A DNA stretch of 64,000 nt, from assembly GCA_963621885.1 (NCBI GenBank), contig CAVFFT010000043.1:1-64000 (forward strand), in the 5' to 3' direction. Shown here one piece after another: positions 1 through 8,481 of this stretch. Position 1 is the first letter of the stretch. Every line of letters begins with the position of its first letter. The translations under genes and the position numbers were made by a program. Source of the DNA: UMGS1519 sp963621885. GTDB lineage: Bacteria; Actinomycetota; Coriobacteriia; Coriobacteriales; Eggerthellaceae. Under the pieces are notes generated by a model. That model did no database searches, was not told the DNA's origin, and worked only from the letters and a program-made list of their open reading frames with translations.

Positions 1-120
1 GATATGGTACCAGCTCTTTATGTGCGCACGGTCGCATGTGAACGCGCTTTTGATGTGGCGGACAATGCGCAATTTGCCCGCGCGGGTTATCGCAAATCAG
101 ATGACGAATGGCGAGCTTAA
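1..120 (+). CDS. C-terminal end of an unidentified protein (partial)
   Basis: An open frame enters from the left edge and ends at TAA 118-120, giving the last 39 residues of a protein whose start lies outside the window. The tail is soluble-looking and ends in charged residues (KSDDEWRA). No domain can be recognised. It runs in the same direction as the zinc-ribbon gene 82 bases later and could share a transcript with it. Confidence 0.55.
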   Translation, partial: DMVPALYVRTVACERAFDVADNAQFARAGYRKSDDEWRA

Positions 121-202
121 ACGCTATTCTTTCAGACATGCAGGGCCAAAGGGTATCGCATCCTTCGGCTTCTTTTAGAAAACAGGGTGGTGAGGAGGCT
201 CC

Positions 203-1528
203 ATGGCGCTGGAAACAACAACGTACCAATGCCCCGCCTGCGACGGAAAGCTTCGCTTCGATAGCGGTACGGGCAAACTTGTCTGCGACTATTGCGGTTC
301 CAGCTACGCTGTGGACGAAATCGAGCAGCTCTACGCCGTTAAACAGGAAAAGGCCGATGAGCAGGCGCGACAGCAAGCAGCCACTGAGGCCGCTGGCGGC
401 GCGGCGGATACGGGTGCCGCAACCGCAAAGATGACAGCTGCCGAAGCCGCCGCTGCTGATGCCGCTATTTTCGGTACGGCACCCGCCGCTATTCCTGTCG
501 CGGAACAAGCAGGAAGCGGGACGGTGAACGGGACCGCAGACGCTACAGGCAGCGGAACCATGGACGCTGCGCCCGCGCCCGCCACCGCGAACGGCCGGAC
601 AAAGACGGACGACCCTATCCAGGAATACCTGCGGCGTTCTCATTGGGATGCCAACGCGGAAGGCATGCGGGAATTCACCTGCTCGACCTGCGGCGCGGCA
701 CTCATCGTCGACAGCACGACGGCGGTTTCAAGCTGCCCCTACTGCGGAAACAACGCGGTCATTCCCGGTCAGCTTTCCGACACACTGAAACCTGACTACG
801 TGATTCCCTTCAAACTGGGCAAGGCTGCCGCCGTGCAGGCCTTGAAGGATTACTACAAGGGAAAGATTTTCCTGCCGAAAGAGTTCAAGGAAAAGAACCA
901 CATGGAGGAAATCCAGGGTGTCTACGTGCCGTTCTGGCTATATACGGGAACGGTCGACGGCGAGAGCGTTTACGACGGCGAGATTCGCTCGAGCTGGCGG
1001 GATAGCGAAGACGAGCATATCGACATTCAACATTTCAAGGTGGAGCGCGCGGGTTCGGCAAGCTTTAGGCGCGTGCCGGTTGACGGTTCGTCGAAGATGC
1101 CAGACGCCCACATGGATTCTGTCGAGCCCTTCGATTACAGCGAACTCCAGCCGTTCAAGATCTCGTACCTGCCCGGCTATCTCACCGACCGTTATGACGA
1201 AGATGCCGAGACATGCCGCGAGCGTGCGCAAATTCGCATGATGAACAGCTTCGATGATATGCTCAACGACACCGCGATGGAATACAGCTCCCTCACCGAG
1301 CGGGACCGTTCAAGGAACTTCACGCTAGAGAATGTCAGCTACGTGCTGCTTCCCGTGTGGATGCTGCACACCAAGTTCGAAGGCGAAGACTTCCTGTTCG
1401 CCATGAATGGTCAGACCGGCAAGCTCATCGGCGACTTGCCTGTGAAGATAAGCCTGGTCGTTGCCCATTTCTTCAAGGTATTCGTTCCACTGGTCGCGGC
1501 GGCGGCGGCGCTGATGTACATCCTCTAG
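203..1528 (+). CDS. Double zinc-ribbon membrane-anchored protein
   Basis: 441-residue protein of unknown role. Two TFIIB-like zinc ribbons are visible. The first has C10, C13, C28 and C31 (CPAC ... CDYC). The second is near residues 160-181 (CSTC ... CPYC). An Ala/Gly-rich linker of about 90 residues separates them. The C-terminal 20 residues are hydrophobic (HFFKVFVPLVAAAAALMYIL) and probably anchor the protein with the ribbons in the cytoplasm. GAGGAGG four bases before ATG 203 fixes the start. It is followed after 15 bases by a TPM-domain gene, so the two are probably co-transcribed. Proteins of this type are often misnamed as helicase- or primase-like from the zinc ribbon alone; no such catalytic domain is seen here. 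Confidence 0.8.
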   Translation: MALETTTYQCPACDGKLRFDSGTGKLVCDYCGSSYAVDEIEQLYAVKQEKADEQARQQAATEAAGGAADTGAATAKMTAAEAAAADAAIFGTAPAAIPVAEQAGSGTVNGTADATGSGTMDAAPAPATANGRTKTDDPIQEYLRRSHWDANAEGMREFTCSTCGAALIVDSTTAVSSCPYCGNNAVIPGQLSDTLKPDYVIPFKLGKAAAVQALKDYYKGKIFLPKEFKEKNHMEEIQGVYVPFWLYTGTVDGESVYDGEIRSSWRDSEDEHIDIQHFKVERAGSASFRRVPVDGSSKMPDAHMDSVEPFDYSELQPFKISYLPGYLTDRYDEDAETCRERAQIRMMNSFDDMLNDTAMEYSSLTERDRSRNFTLENVSYVLLPVWMLHTKFEGEDFLFAMNGQTGKLIGDLPVKISLVVAHFFKVFVPLVAAAAALMYIL

Positions 1529-1543
1529 GAAAGGCGGATCACC

Positions 1544-2452
1544 ATGACACGTATTCTCACGCGGTTCGCGACATGCGTCTTCGCCTTCATGCTTCTCCTA
1601 GGTGTGCTGGCGGTGGCGCCTTCCGCAGGGACATTCACCCAGTTGGCGGAAGCGGCAACTACCAGCGCGGCAGAAAAGGCCGCGACGACGGATGCCAGCG
1701 CCGATGCCGATTCCACGGGCGCTCCTTATGTCCGCGACGAATATGGCCTGTACGACAAGGCAGACGCCGAAGCGATGGAAAGCACCGCGGAAAGCCTTGC
1801 GGCCAATTACGACATCGGCGTTTACCTGCTCGTTGTCGATGACATCAACGACGAAAACGTGCGCGAGTTCGCGAAGGACTATTACATCGCCAATGACCTG
1901 GGCTATGGACAGGAAGAGAGTGGCATCCTTTTCCTGATCGCGGTGGATTCGCGCGACTACGTGACCATCACTTACGGGAAGGGCACGCTTTACTACACCG
2001 ACCACGAGATTGGCGTACTTGAGGACAGGGTCACGAGCTACTTGAGCGACGACGAATGGCTTGATGCCGCGCAGGCGTATTACGAGGAGGCGGCGCGGCC
2101 GCTGAGCTTCTATGCGGAAAACGGCGAACCACTCGATATTGACAATGACCCCGACGTCGCCGCCGGGGACGCGATTATCAATACGCTGACGGACATCCTC
2201 TTCATCATTCTTATTCCGGGAGTAATTGCGGGCTCCTATTGCATACACAACTATAGGAAGATGAAAACCGCACGGAAGCAGACCGAAGCCGATGATTACG
2301 TCACCAACGGCGGCCTCAGGCTTACTGGCAAGAGCGACCGCTATCTGTGGACCGAGCACATCGTGGTTCCCATCCCGAAGGATGAGGGTTCCGGTGGCGG
2401 CTCCACCATCGATAGTGGCGGATTCGGCGGCTCAAGCGGCGGCAAGTTCTAG
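1544..2452 (+). CDS. TPM-domain secreted/membrane protein
   Basis: 302 residues. A signal peptide covers about residues 1-35 (hydrophobic FAFMLLLGVLAVAPSAG). A TPM domain follows (about 60-190, with YVRDEYGLYDKADAEAMES, the GVYLLVVDD strand and the ESGILFLIAVDSRDYVTITYG segment). A membrane helix lies near 214-232 and the tail is Gly/Ser-rich (GSGGGSTIDSGGFGGSSGG). This is the YgcG-like arrangement: an exported TPM domain, one anchor and a glycine-rich end. TPM domains have been linked to phosphatase activity and photosystem repair in plants, but the bacterial role is not settled. AGGAAAGGCGGATCACC before ATG supports the start. Pairing with the zinc-ribbon gene suggests a small envelope module. 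Confidence 0.82.
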   Translation: MTRILTRFATCVFAFMLLLGVLAVAPSAGTFTQLAEAATTSAAEKAATTDASADADSTGAPYVRDEYGLYDKADAEAMESTAESLAANYDIGVYLLVVDDINDENVREFAKDYYIANDLGYGQEESGILFLIAVDSRDYVTITYGKGTLYYTDHEIGVLEDRVTSYLSDDEWLDAAQAYYEEAARPLSFYAENGEPLDIDNDPDVAAGDAIINTLTDILFIILIPGVIAGSYCIHNYRKMKTARKQTEADDYVTNGGLRLTGKSDRYLWTEHIVVPIPKDEGSGGGSTIDSGGFGGSSGGKF

Positions 2453-2494
2453 CGGCCACGGAAGCGCCAGACAGCCCTGATGAAAGAAGTAGCT

Positions 2495-3847
2495 CTAGCT
2501 AAGAAGCTTCTCTACCAGCATCGGAATGCCGCCGAAACGACCATCCAGATAGCTGCGGATAAGATCCTTGTCGAAACGAATGCCATCGAATTCCACGAGG
2601 CCAACCAGCTCAGAACATCCATCTGTGCCACGTTGCGATATATACATCTCGTCACGACGCATAAGCGACTGATCCATCAGCAACAGATCGTGCGTCGTAA
2701 ACATGAGCTGTTTGCGCGTATCCGCATTGCAGCCAGCAAGAAAATCCTGAATCAGACGCTTGGTCAGCATGGTATGAAGACAACGATCAAGCTCGTCGAC
2801 GACATATACCTTTGCAGCGGAACTCCCGTCCGCATTCACCAGATCGAACAGCATGGGAAGCAAGCCCATCAAACGACGCGTGCCTGAAGATTCTTGCGAC
2901 AACGAAAACGAACGGCGTTTGCCATCTGGCCCCATATGCACAGTCCGAAGACGCTCGGCAACAGCCTGTTCACCTTCTTTGCGAACCGTGACCAGCTCAA
3001 ACCCGTAATCACCGAATCCTCGCTCACTCACGCACGCAAGCGTGGCGTTAGGACCCAACTCGGCTATCGCCTTTCTGAACTCGGCATTCTGCGGCAAAGC
3101 ATCGATACTTACCTCTTCGGTTGCAAGATCAACAATGCCGGTGTCCAATCGGGAAAGCACATCGGCAGCATAGGCCATGAATCCCTCTTGTTCAGTGGCA
3201 CAGGTGGCAAAACTCCACGCCTGCGACTCTACGCCTACCAGCTCAAGTGTGATAGCAAACCAATCGTAAGCCTCCTGCAACTCGATAACGTTCTGCGCCA
3301 CGGCGCTGCCCAAGAACAATCGATTGCCGCGGGTACTCTTCGCAGCGTATTCCACATGATCCGACTCGCTGAAGAACGCTTTGTCAAAACCGTAGGAATC
3401 AGCCTTGCCGTCTGATCCAGCCTCTCGCTCAAATACATCTTTCGAACCGCTCTGTCCCACACGTTCGAGCGACTCGTATCTGATTCCATCCACAGTGGCC
3501 TCAACCACATAACGATAGACCGTCTTACCAGCCAGGAAGGTTATATCGAACACTGTGGGTTTCGATGTGAATCCATCTTCAAGCAAAAACGGAATCACGG
3601 GTACGGGCCCGCTAACACCCGGATCGGTCACCACCATATGGCGCAAGCATGCCAATGCCTGGAACAAACAGGTCTTGCCTGAAGCGTTGCCTCCATAAAC
3701 CGCCGCCACCGGAAGCGCTTTTTTGGAACGGAATCCCGGCAACTTCGCAAGCGTATTCATGTGCTGGCGCTCAAGCGAGCCCACCATGCTCAAAGTCGCC
3801 TCATCGCGATATGACATCCAGTTTTCGATAGTGAAGCTCAATAACAT
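2495..3847 (-). CDS. AAA-type ATP-binding protein (AAA15/AAA_21-like)
   Basis: 450-residue stand-alone P-loop ATPase of the ABC/SMC-like kind. Residues 1-20 match the usual start (SFTIENWMSYRDEATL). Walker A is GGNASGKT at 52-59. The signature-like SLSQESSGTRRL is near 315. The Walker B/D-loop equivalent YVVDELDRCLH follows near 345-355, then TTHDLLLMD with the switch histidine. No nuclease (TOPRIM) tail is evident, so this is not a full OLD nuclease. Such proteins often occur in defence or toxin-antitoxin contexts, but no partner gene is adjacent. ATG 3847 is preferred over TTG 3853 because GGAAGGA lies at the right distance. It is convergent with the TPM gene. Confidence 0.8.
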   Translation of the reverse strand: MLLSFTIENWMSYRDEATLSMVGSLERQHMNTLAKLPGFRSKKALPVAAVYGGNASGKTCLFQALACLRHMVVTDPGVSGPVPVIPFLLEDGFTSKPTVFDITFLAGKTVYRYVVEATVDGIRYESLERVGQSGSKDVFEREAGSDGKADSYGFDKAFFSESDHVEYAAKSTRGNRLFLGSAVAQNVIELQEAYDWFAITLELVGVESQAWSFATCATEQEGFMAYAADVLSRLDTGIVDLATEEVSIDALPQNAEFRKAIAELGPNATLACVSERGFGDYGFELVTVRKEGEQAVAERLRTVHMGPDGKRRSFSLSQESSGTRRLMGLLPMLFDLVNADGSSAAKVYVVDELDRCLHTMLTKRLIQDFLAGCNADTRKQLMFTTHDLLLMDQSLMRRDEMYISQRGTDGCSELVGLVEFDGIRFDKDLIRSYLDGRFGGIPMLVEKLLS

Positions 3848-4044
3848 CGTCAATTCCTTCCACTACGTCGAATGTGATTTTATCACTTTCAATGTCATCG
3901 TTATATGCTATTGATGCAAATAGAATGGTTGGAATGGACAATTTGCCGTCTTCGTTGCGCCGCAAGCATTCGCGACGAATCTGGTTGAACGCCTTATACA
4001 GCTATCAAGCACGCGCGGCCAGCCTGATGGTTAGCGCTTATGGC

Positions 4045-4079
4045 AAGGAGGCGCGATTCTTGATGAATCGCGCCTCCTT
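4045..4079 (-). terminator. Perfect 15-bp hairpin downstream of the crotonase gene
   Basis: AAGGAGGCGCGATTC (4045-4059) pairs exactly with 4065-4079 around a 5-base loop. It lies 48 bases past the stop of the leftward enoyl-CoA hydratase gene and before the ATPase gene. No strong U tract follows on the minus strand, so efficiency is uncertain. Confidence 0.6.
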
Positions 4080-4126
4080 CATTTAGAGTGAGCTGAGTAA
4101 AAACGGAACCTGGCGCGCAATGCGCT

Positions 4127-4918
4127 TTAGCGGCCCTTCCAGACAGGCGGGCGCTTTTCCGAAAAAGCCTTCGGTCCCTCTTCCGCATCCTCGGTCGCAT
4201 TCACGAGCTCCTGATAGTGGTCCATGATGTCCCATCCGCGGCCGGGGAACAGGTCGTTTTCCGCCGCCGCCTCTTTCATGGCCGCCTTCGAGTACTCGAT
4301 AGCCAGCGGCGCCGAAGCGACAATTCCCTGCGCGAAACGCAGCGCAGTGGGCATAAGCTCGCTTTCAGGGACACTGCGATTCACAAGCCCCCAGCGTTCC
4401 GCCTGATCAGCGGTAATGTTGTCACCCACCAGCACGAGCTCGGCGGCATATCGATGCGGAATCTGCTGCATCAAACGCAGAATGGCGCCATCGCCGGTGG
4501 ACGCGCGTCCGCGACGCGCTTCCGGCAGACCAAATACGGAATGGTCGCTGCAGACCGCGAGGTCGCAGGCAAGCAGAATTCCCATGCCGCCGCCCACGCA
4601 TACGCCATTGACCGCCGCGATGAGAGGCTTCTTGAACTGGTGCTGCGACATTCCCAGCAGGCCCCAGTCTTCCTTTCCCTCCGGAAGATGGTAGGTGCCG
4701 GCGGCGAGCTCCTTCAGGTCGGCACCGGCGCAGAAGCAGGTTCCCGTGTTCGTGATGATGCACACCCGCTCCGTGGGATCATTGTCCCAGCGTTCCAGCT
4801 CATCGGAGAATTCCTTCATCATCTGCGACGACATGGCGTTGCGCGCCGCGGGTCGATTGAGCGTGATGATGAGGATTCCGTCATGAGAATCGGTCAGGAT
4901 GGTTTCATAGTTGCCCAC
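4127..4918 (-). CDS. Enoyl-CoA hydratase/isomerase (crotonase) family protein
   Basis: 263 residues, normal for the family. The first oxyanion segment is FCAGADLKEL. The second is NGVCVGGGMGILLACDLAV, followed by LPEARRGRASTGDGA in the active-site region. The tail FSEKRPPVWKGR matches the conserved F-x-E-K-R-x-P-x-W/F-x-G end. The enzyme acts on an acyl-CoA thioester (hydration, isomerisation or a related reaction), but the substrate cannot be read from sequence. No acyl-CoA dehydrogenase or thiolase gene is adjacent. The start is GTG 4918, with GGAAGGGG 6 bases upstream. Confidence 0.88.
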   Translation of the reverse strand: MGNYETILTDSHDGILIITLNRPAARNAMSSQMMKEFSDELERWDNDPTERVCIITNTGTCFCAGADLKELAAGTYHLPEGKEDWGLLGMSQHQFKKPLIAAVNGVCVGGGMGILLACDLAVCSDHSVFGLPEARRGRASTGDGAILRLMQQIPHRYAAELVLVGDNITADQAERWGLVNRSVPESELMPTALRFAQGIVASAPLAIEYSKAAMKEAAAENDLFPGRGWDIMDHYQELVNATEDAEEGPKAFSEKRPPVWKGR

Positions 4919-5353
4919 GTCATTCCCCTTCCGTGAAATATTCGCCGTCCTGTTGTGCCCGACTTGGCAAGCGGGCGATGCACCGCAAGGCAGCAGGCAA
5001 TCCCGCTGGCTGAGCAGCGAGCTGCGCGCTAACCAAGCGGCGCGCGGGTTCGCAACCCCAGTGGCAAGCGGTTACGCTGCCCAAGCAGCAAGCGGTTGTA
5101 CGCGGCGCAGCTGCTTTCGCGGTGCCGAAGCGCAAGGCGCCTACCGGTCGGATCTCTGCGCGCTGCCCCAGCGACAAACAGCCGCGCGCGGCACGTAAAC
5201 ATTTTCGCATGTGAAGGGCGAGTGCGGCGGGAGAATAACAGCCGCTATCAGGGTTTTGCCGCTGTTGAAATTCTGTGAATGAACGGCGATTCGCTTGCAA
5301 CGCACCCGGGTGGCTCCTAATATGAATTAGTCGCGAGATGCGACAGCACATAG
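4919..5353. other. Gene-free stretch before initiator tRNA, with imperfect repeats
   Basis: No credible gene is seen. From about 4975 to 5130 the sequence is a degenerate, roughly 21-25-base repetition of CAAGC/GGC/GCAGC blocks (for example GGCAAGCGGTTACGCTGCCC then CAAGCAGCAAGCGGTTG). Similar imperfect arrays occur elsewhere in this window. The last 60 bases hold the tRNA promoter. Confidence 0.5.
5295..5323 (+). promoter_or_regulatory. Promoter of the initiator tRNA gene
   Basis: TTGCAA (5295-5300), 17 bases, then TAATAT (5318-5323). This places the start about 25 bases before the mature tRNA. Confidence 0.6.
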
Positions 5354-5430
<77 letters not shown>

Positions 5431-5439
5431 TAAACAACA

Positions 5440-5468
5440 GGCCATCGGCACAAGCCGGTGGCCTTTTT
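5440..5468 (+). terminator. Terminator after tRNA-fMet
   Basis: GGCCATCGGC-ACAA-GCCGGTGGCC followed by TTTTT, ten bases after the tRNA end. Confidence 0.85.
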
Positions 5469-5564
5469 GCTGTGCCGGCAGGAAGATTGGCTCTTCTGGC
5501 TGGCTTTCTATTTTGAGATCACATCAATTAAAGGTGGACCGAATAGGGGTCAAAACAATTCGAT

Positions 5565-5605
5565 GTATTCCCCAAAAATGGCATTCGCTTAATTTTGGGG
5601 AATAC
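5565..5605. repeat. Left palindrome bounding the DUF4143 ATPase gene
   Basis: GTATTCCCCAAAAAT (5565-5579) and AATTTTGGGGAATAC (5591-5605) are inverted (14 of 15 match) around an 11-base loop. The right arm encodes the last residues (RIPQN) and stop of the ATPase. A matching palindrome lies at the other end of the gene (6831-6867). Confidence 0.8.
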
Positions 5606-6797
5606 GATTGCTTAACCAATCAGCAGCGTCTACGATTCGTATCCCCTCATGCTGATATTCAGGCTGGTAGGTACGGGCAATCAACATCTTCGGGTAAGCA
5701 TCTTTTACCGCCAACAGAGGGGAAACTTCACGTACGAACGTCTTCTCATCGGATATGCTATTCGCTACCTGGATGTAGAGTTTTTCACCTTGTCTAATTG
5801 CGACGAAATCGATTTCCTTCTGGTATAGAACACCAACGTAAACCTCGTAGCCGCGGCGCAAGAGTTCCATCGCCACGATGTTCTCCAGTATGCGCCCGTA
5901 ATCCATATTCTTGGTCCCCAGCCGCGCAAAACGAAATCCCTGGTCAACTAAATAGTACTTGTCTTCCGACTTCAGATATTTCTTTCCACGGATGTCGTAG
6001 CGCCGGACGCGGTAGAAGGCGAAGGCCTTGCACAGCGCGTCAATATACTTGCCAATCGTCTTGTGGTCGGCTTTTGTCCTGTTCGATTCAAGCGTGTCAG
6101 CGATGGACCGTATGGATGTGATATTGCCAACATTGTCCATGAGGTAGTCTATCAGCGCATGGAGCAGTTGCTCGTTCCTCAGCTTGTACTTGCTAACGAT
6201 ATCGCGGACCACTAGGGCATTCAGAATTTCGGAGTTGATGTAACGACGCTTTTGCTCCTCGGTTTTATACAAATACGAGCCCGCCATCCCACCTTCCAGA
6301 ATGTAGTCGCTCAGACTGTCGTAGATATTTCGGGATGGGTAGTACGACAAGTACTCGCTAAAGGAAAACGGGTAGACGGGAATCTCGTATGTCCTGCCTA
6401 CAAACAAAGTTGCCAGGTCACTGCTCTGCAGGAAGGCATTCGAACCAGTGACAAATATGCTGTATTTTTCCCTAGCGTGTAGGCTATTAATTGCCTTTTC
6501 GAACGAATTGCACATCTGCACTTCGTCAATGAGCAGGTAGTTTTGTCGGCTTGGTATGTAGCGGTCTTCAACGTACGTTTCCAGTGACCGATACTCCATG
6601 ATGCCTTCGAAGTCTGTTAGGTTGTAGTTGATATGTATGATGTTGGCATTAGGGTGTTGCTCCACGATTTTGCTCGCCAAGGCTTCCATAAGCTTTGACT
6701 TTCCCGACCTACGGACGCCGGTGATAACTTTGATATCCGGCGTGTCGGCAAGATCCAGCATTTCCGAAAGGTATGTCGTTCGCTCTACAAGCTTCAC
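5589..6797 (-). CDS. AAA_14/DUF4143-type ATP-binding protein
   Basis: 402 residues. An N-terminal P-loop ATPase has Walker A TGVRRSGKS (26-34) and Walker B YLLIDEVQMC (about residue 95), with sensor FVTGSNAFLQSS. A C-terminal DUF4143 domain contains YEVYVGVLYQKEIDFVAI, resembling a PD-(D/E)XK fold. Members occur in many copies in gut bacteria and are of unknown function. GTG 6797 is chosen because GAGGAGG sits 6 bases before it; the ATG at 6845 has no such site and lies inside the flanking palindrome. Both ends of the gene sit in copies of the same ATTCCCCAAA palindrome, suggesting a mobile cassette. It is the first gene after the initiator tRNA. Confidence 0.88.
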   Translation of the reverse strand: MKLVERTTYLSEMLDLADTPDIKVITGVRRSGKSKLMEALASKIVEQHPNANIIHINYNLTDFEGIMEYRSLETYVEDRYIPSRQNYLLIDEVQMCNSFEKAINSLHAREKYSIFVTGSNAFLQSSDLATLFVGRTYEIPVYPFSFSEYLSYYPSRNIYDSLSDYILEGGMAGSYLYKTEEQKRRYINSEILNALVVRDIVSKYKLRNEQLLHALIDYLMDNVGNITSIRSIADTLESNRTKADHKTIGKYIDALCKAFAFYRVRRYDIRGKKYLKSEDKYYLVDQGFRFARLGTKNMDYGRILENIVAMELLRRGYEVYVGVLYQKEIDFVAIRQGEKLYIQVANSISDEKTFVREVSPLLAVKDAYPKMLIARTYQPEYQHEGIRIVDAADWLSNRIPQN

Positions 6798-6830
6798 CTT
6801 CAACCTCCTCGGTTGTGAAAACCATTGTCT

Positions 6831-6867
6831 ATTCCCCAAATTCAAGTTTTTTTGCGATTTGGGGAAT
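6831..6867. repeat. Right palindrome bounding the DUF4143 ATPase gene
   Basis: ATTCCCCAAAT (6831-6841) and ATTTGGGGAAT (6857-6867) form a perfect 11-bp inverted repeat around a 15-base loop. It has the same core as the palindrome at 5565-5605. Confidence 0.8.
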
Positions 6868-7218
6868 TATAAATCCGCCGCTTTGGAGGCGCAAAACAGA
6901 TCCAAAATGCAAGTTGAATCAATAGGGTTTGAGGATGACCTGACATTGGCGGGTTATTTGTTGTGACAGGCAATGAATCTTGATGGCATGGGCGTGTCAA
7001 AAGCCCCAAACACCCATTGAGAGAAAGTGGCACATGTGACAATATTTCTCAATGAGCGGCATCCCAGGCAACCGAACACGCCTCGGATGCGACTTACCTC
7101 CAATCACTCTGGTCCGTAACCGAAACCGCCCCAACGCCGCGATCGACAACCATTCCGACATCGCAATCAAAATCGTCATCGCGCTGTCCACGCTATAGGA
7201 CAGTCTCCACCCGCTGAC
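6868..7218. other. Gene-poor stretch between the DUF4143 gene and the next ORF
   Basis: No gene can be supported. The only frames are short (for example about 48 codons on the + strand from near 7053 to 7196) and have no ribosome-binding site. The region may hold decayed insertion material, but no terminal repeats or transposase motifs are visible. Confidence 0.4.
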
Positions 7219-8151
7219 ATGGGACAATCTGCGCATATAAAACAGGGGGAAGAAGGGCTGAGGTATGTAAAGGCTGTTCTACGGGAAGAATATCCCAATA
7301 TGAACCCAGAATGGCTCGACAAGGCGAAGAACGAACGGAAGGGTGGCGGCAGAATGAATGAACAAAAACTAGATAGCCATTTTGAAAATGACGATTTCGA
7401 CGACGAACCTTTTATCAGCGTCTACCACGACCTTTTGAAAGAATATCCTGGCGCTGCCAATCTGCCTGACGAAGCCGCTTCACGAGCTCATATTCCCATT
7501 TTGGGAAAACCGCTTGCCCATAATGCAGAAGGCGTAGGCGATTCCCCTGCAGCTAATAGTACGAGCGCGAGCGAACTCCCTACTCCCGAACCTTATGTAT
7601 GGGATGGTTTCACGGTATGTGACTACCAAACAGACAAGTATGCAGAAGCAACCAATTTAGAAGAGGCTATCGCCATAAGGGGAGAAAAGGCTTTCCTTGA
7701 AAAGGTCGAGCCCGAAGACTTCTCACCAACTCCTGAAGGAGTTAGCAAAATCGGCATCGCTTCGTTATGGTGCCAGTCCACATGGAGCGCATGGGATGAA
7801 GAAAGCAGGAAAGTCGATGAGGAGCGGGCTGTTGCAAACCTGCATACGGGCGATGTCCTTACATTAGGTCAAGCCCCCGACGAGCTCTCGCGCAGCCAAA
7901 ACTTAATGGAAATCGAAGACCTCGGTTTCGGCTTCTACCATAACGGCAAATTGCTTCCTTTCACCCCCTACCACGATTACGACGAGGACCTCTTTACCAA
8001 CGAAATTAAGCACTTGAAAGCAAATGAATGGATTGAGTGCGTCATACGCTCCACCACCTGCAATGGAGGCGATGAGGGAGACGTGTCCGACGACCCCGAG
8101 TTCTGCTGGCGCGTGTACTCATGTGACGTAACCGTCTACAAAGTAAGTTGA
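7219..8151 (+). CDS. Unrecognised acidic protein in the accessory region
   Basis: Up to 310 residues; no domain is recognised. It is acidic and hydrophilic, with no signal peptide or membrane helix. A Ser/Thr/Pro-rich linker near residues 100-120 separates the N-terminal part from a C-terminal part containing ASLWCQSTWSAWDEES and a cysteine-bearing end (CVIRSTTCNGG ... FCWRVYSCDV). The start is uncertain: ATG 7219 extends the frame with a plausible helix, while ATG 7354 (265 residues) follows a purine-rich GGAAGGGTGGCGGCAGA. Base composition is more AT-rich than in core neighbours, suggesting transfer. It lies between the DUF4143 ATPase and an MmeI-like restriction enzyme. A link to defence is only a guess from position. 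Confidence 0.6.
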   Translation: MGQSAHIKQGEEGLRYVKAVLREEYPNMNPEWLDKAKNERKGGGRMNEQKLDSHFENDDFDDEPFISVYHDLLKEYPGAANLPDEAASRAHIPILGKPLAHNAEGVGDSPAANSTSASELPTPEPYVWDGFTVCDYQTDKYAEATNLEEAIAIRGEKAFLEKVEPEDFSPTPEGVSKIGIASLWCQSTWSAWDEESRKVDEERAVANLHTGDVLTLGQAPDELSRSQNLMEIEDLGFGFYHNGKLLPFTPYHDYDEDLFTNEIKHLKANEWIECVIRSTTCNGGDEGDVSDDPEFCWRVYSCDVTVYKVS

Positions 8152-8481
8152 TAGGAGTTGGTTTGATAAAGGCGGAGCAGCTGGATCCGTCCCGTGTTTT
8201 GCGCAGATGGCAAACGTGAAATAGCCATATCCTCGCCACTGCGCGAGTATCTTAGCCACATCGTCGTTTTGGCGAAGATACTCTCTAAGTGGCAACGGGA
8301 TGCGCTTGCGATAGCGGCAATTGACACAGACGAGCGCACTGGCATGGATGTCACCGTGACTCCATCCGTCTTCATGCCGTTCCCGCAGCATGGCCGCATA
8401 TCACGCTTGATGGCATCAACCAGCAGCTTCTTCATTACAATACTCATATTGTCATCTCCAACCTATGAAAGCAGACATGCG
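8152..8481. other. Intergenic region with a large imperfect palindrome
   Basis: 330 bases without a supported gene. A 24-base imperfect inverted repeat (8235-8258 with 8270-8293, 20 of 24 match, core GAGTATCTT/AAGATACTC) makes the two strands translate to similar peptides (LREYL ... AKIL), so frames here look deceptively coding on both strands. A minus-strand frame around 8119-8447 has CxxC pairs (CVNC) and could be a decayed short zinc-ribbon gene. Evidence is too weak to call it. Confidence 0.5.

Noticed and set aside
6868..7218. Remnant insertion sequence
   Set aside because: No terminal repeats, target duplication or transposase motifs could be shown.
8119..8447. Small zinc-ribbon gene on the - strand
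   Set aside because: CxxC pairs occur, but the frame is broken, overlaps the palindrome and has no good start signal; kept only as a comment on the region.
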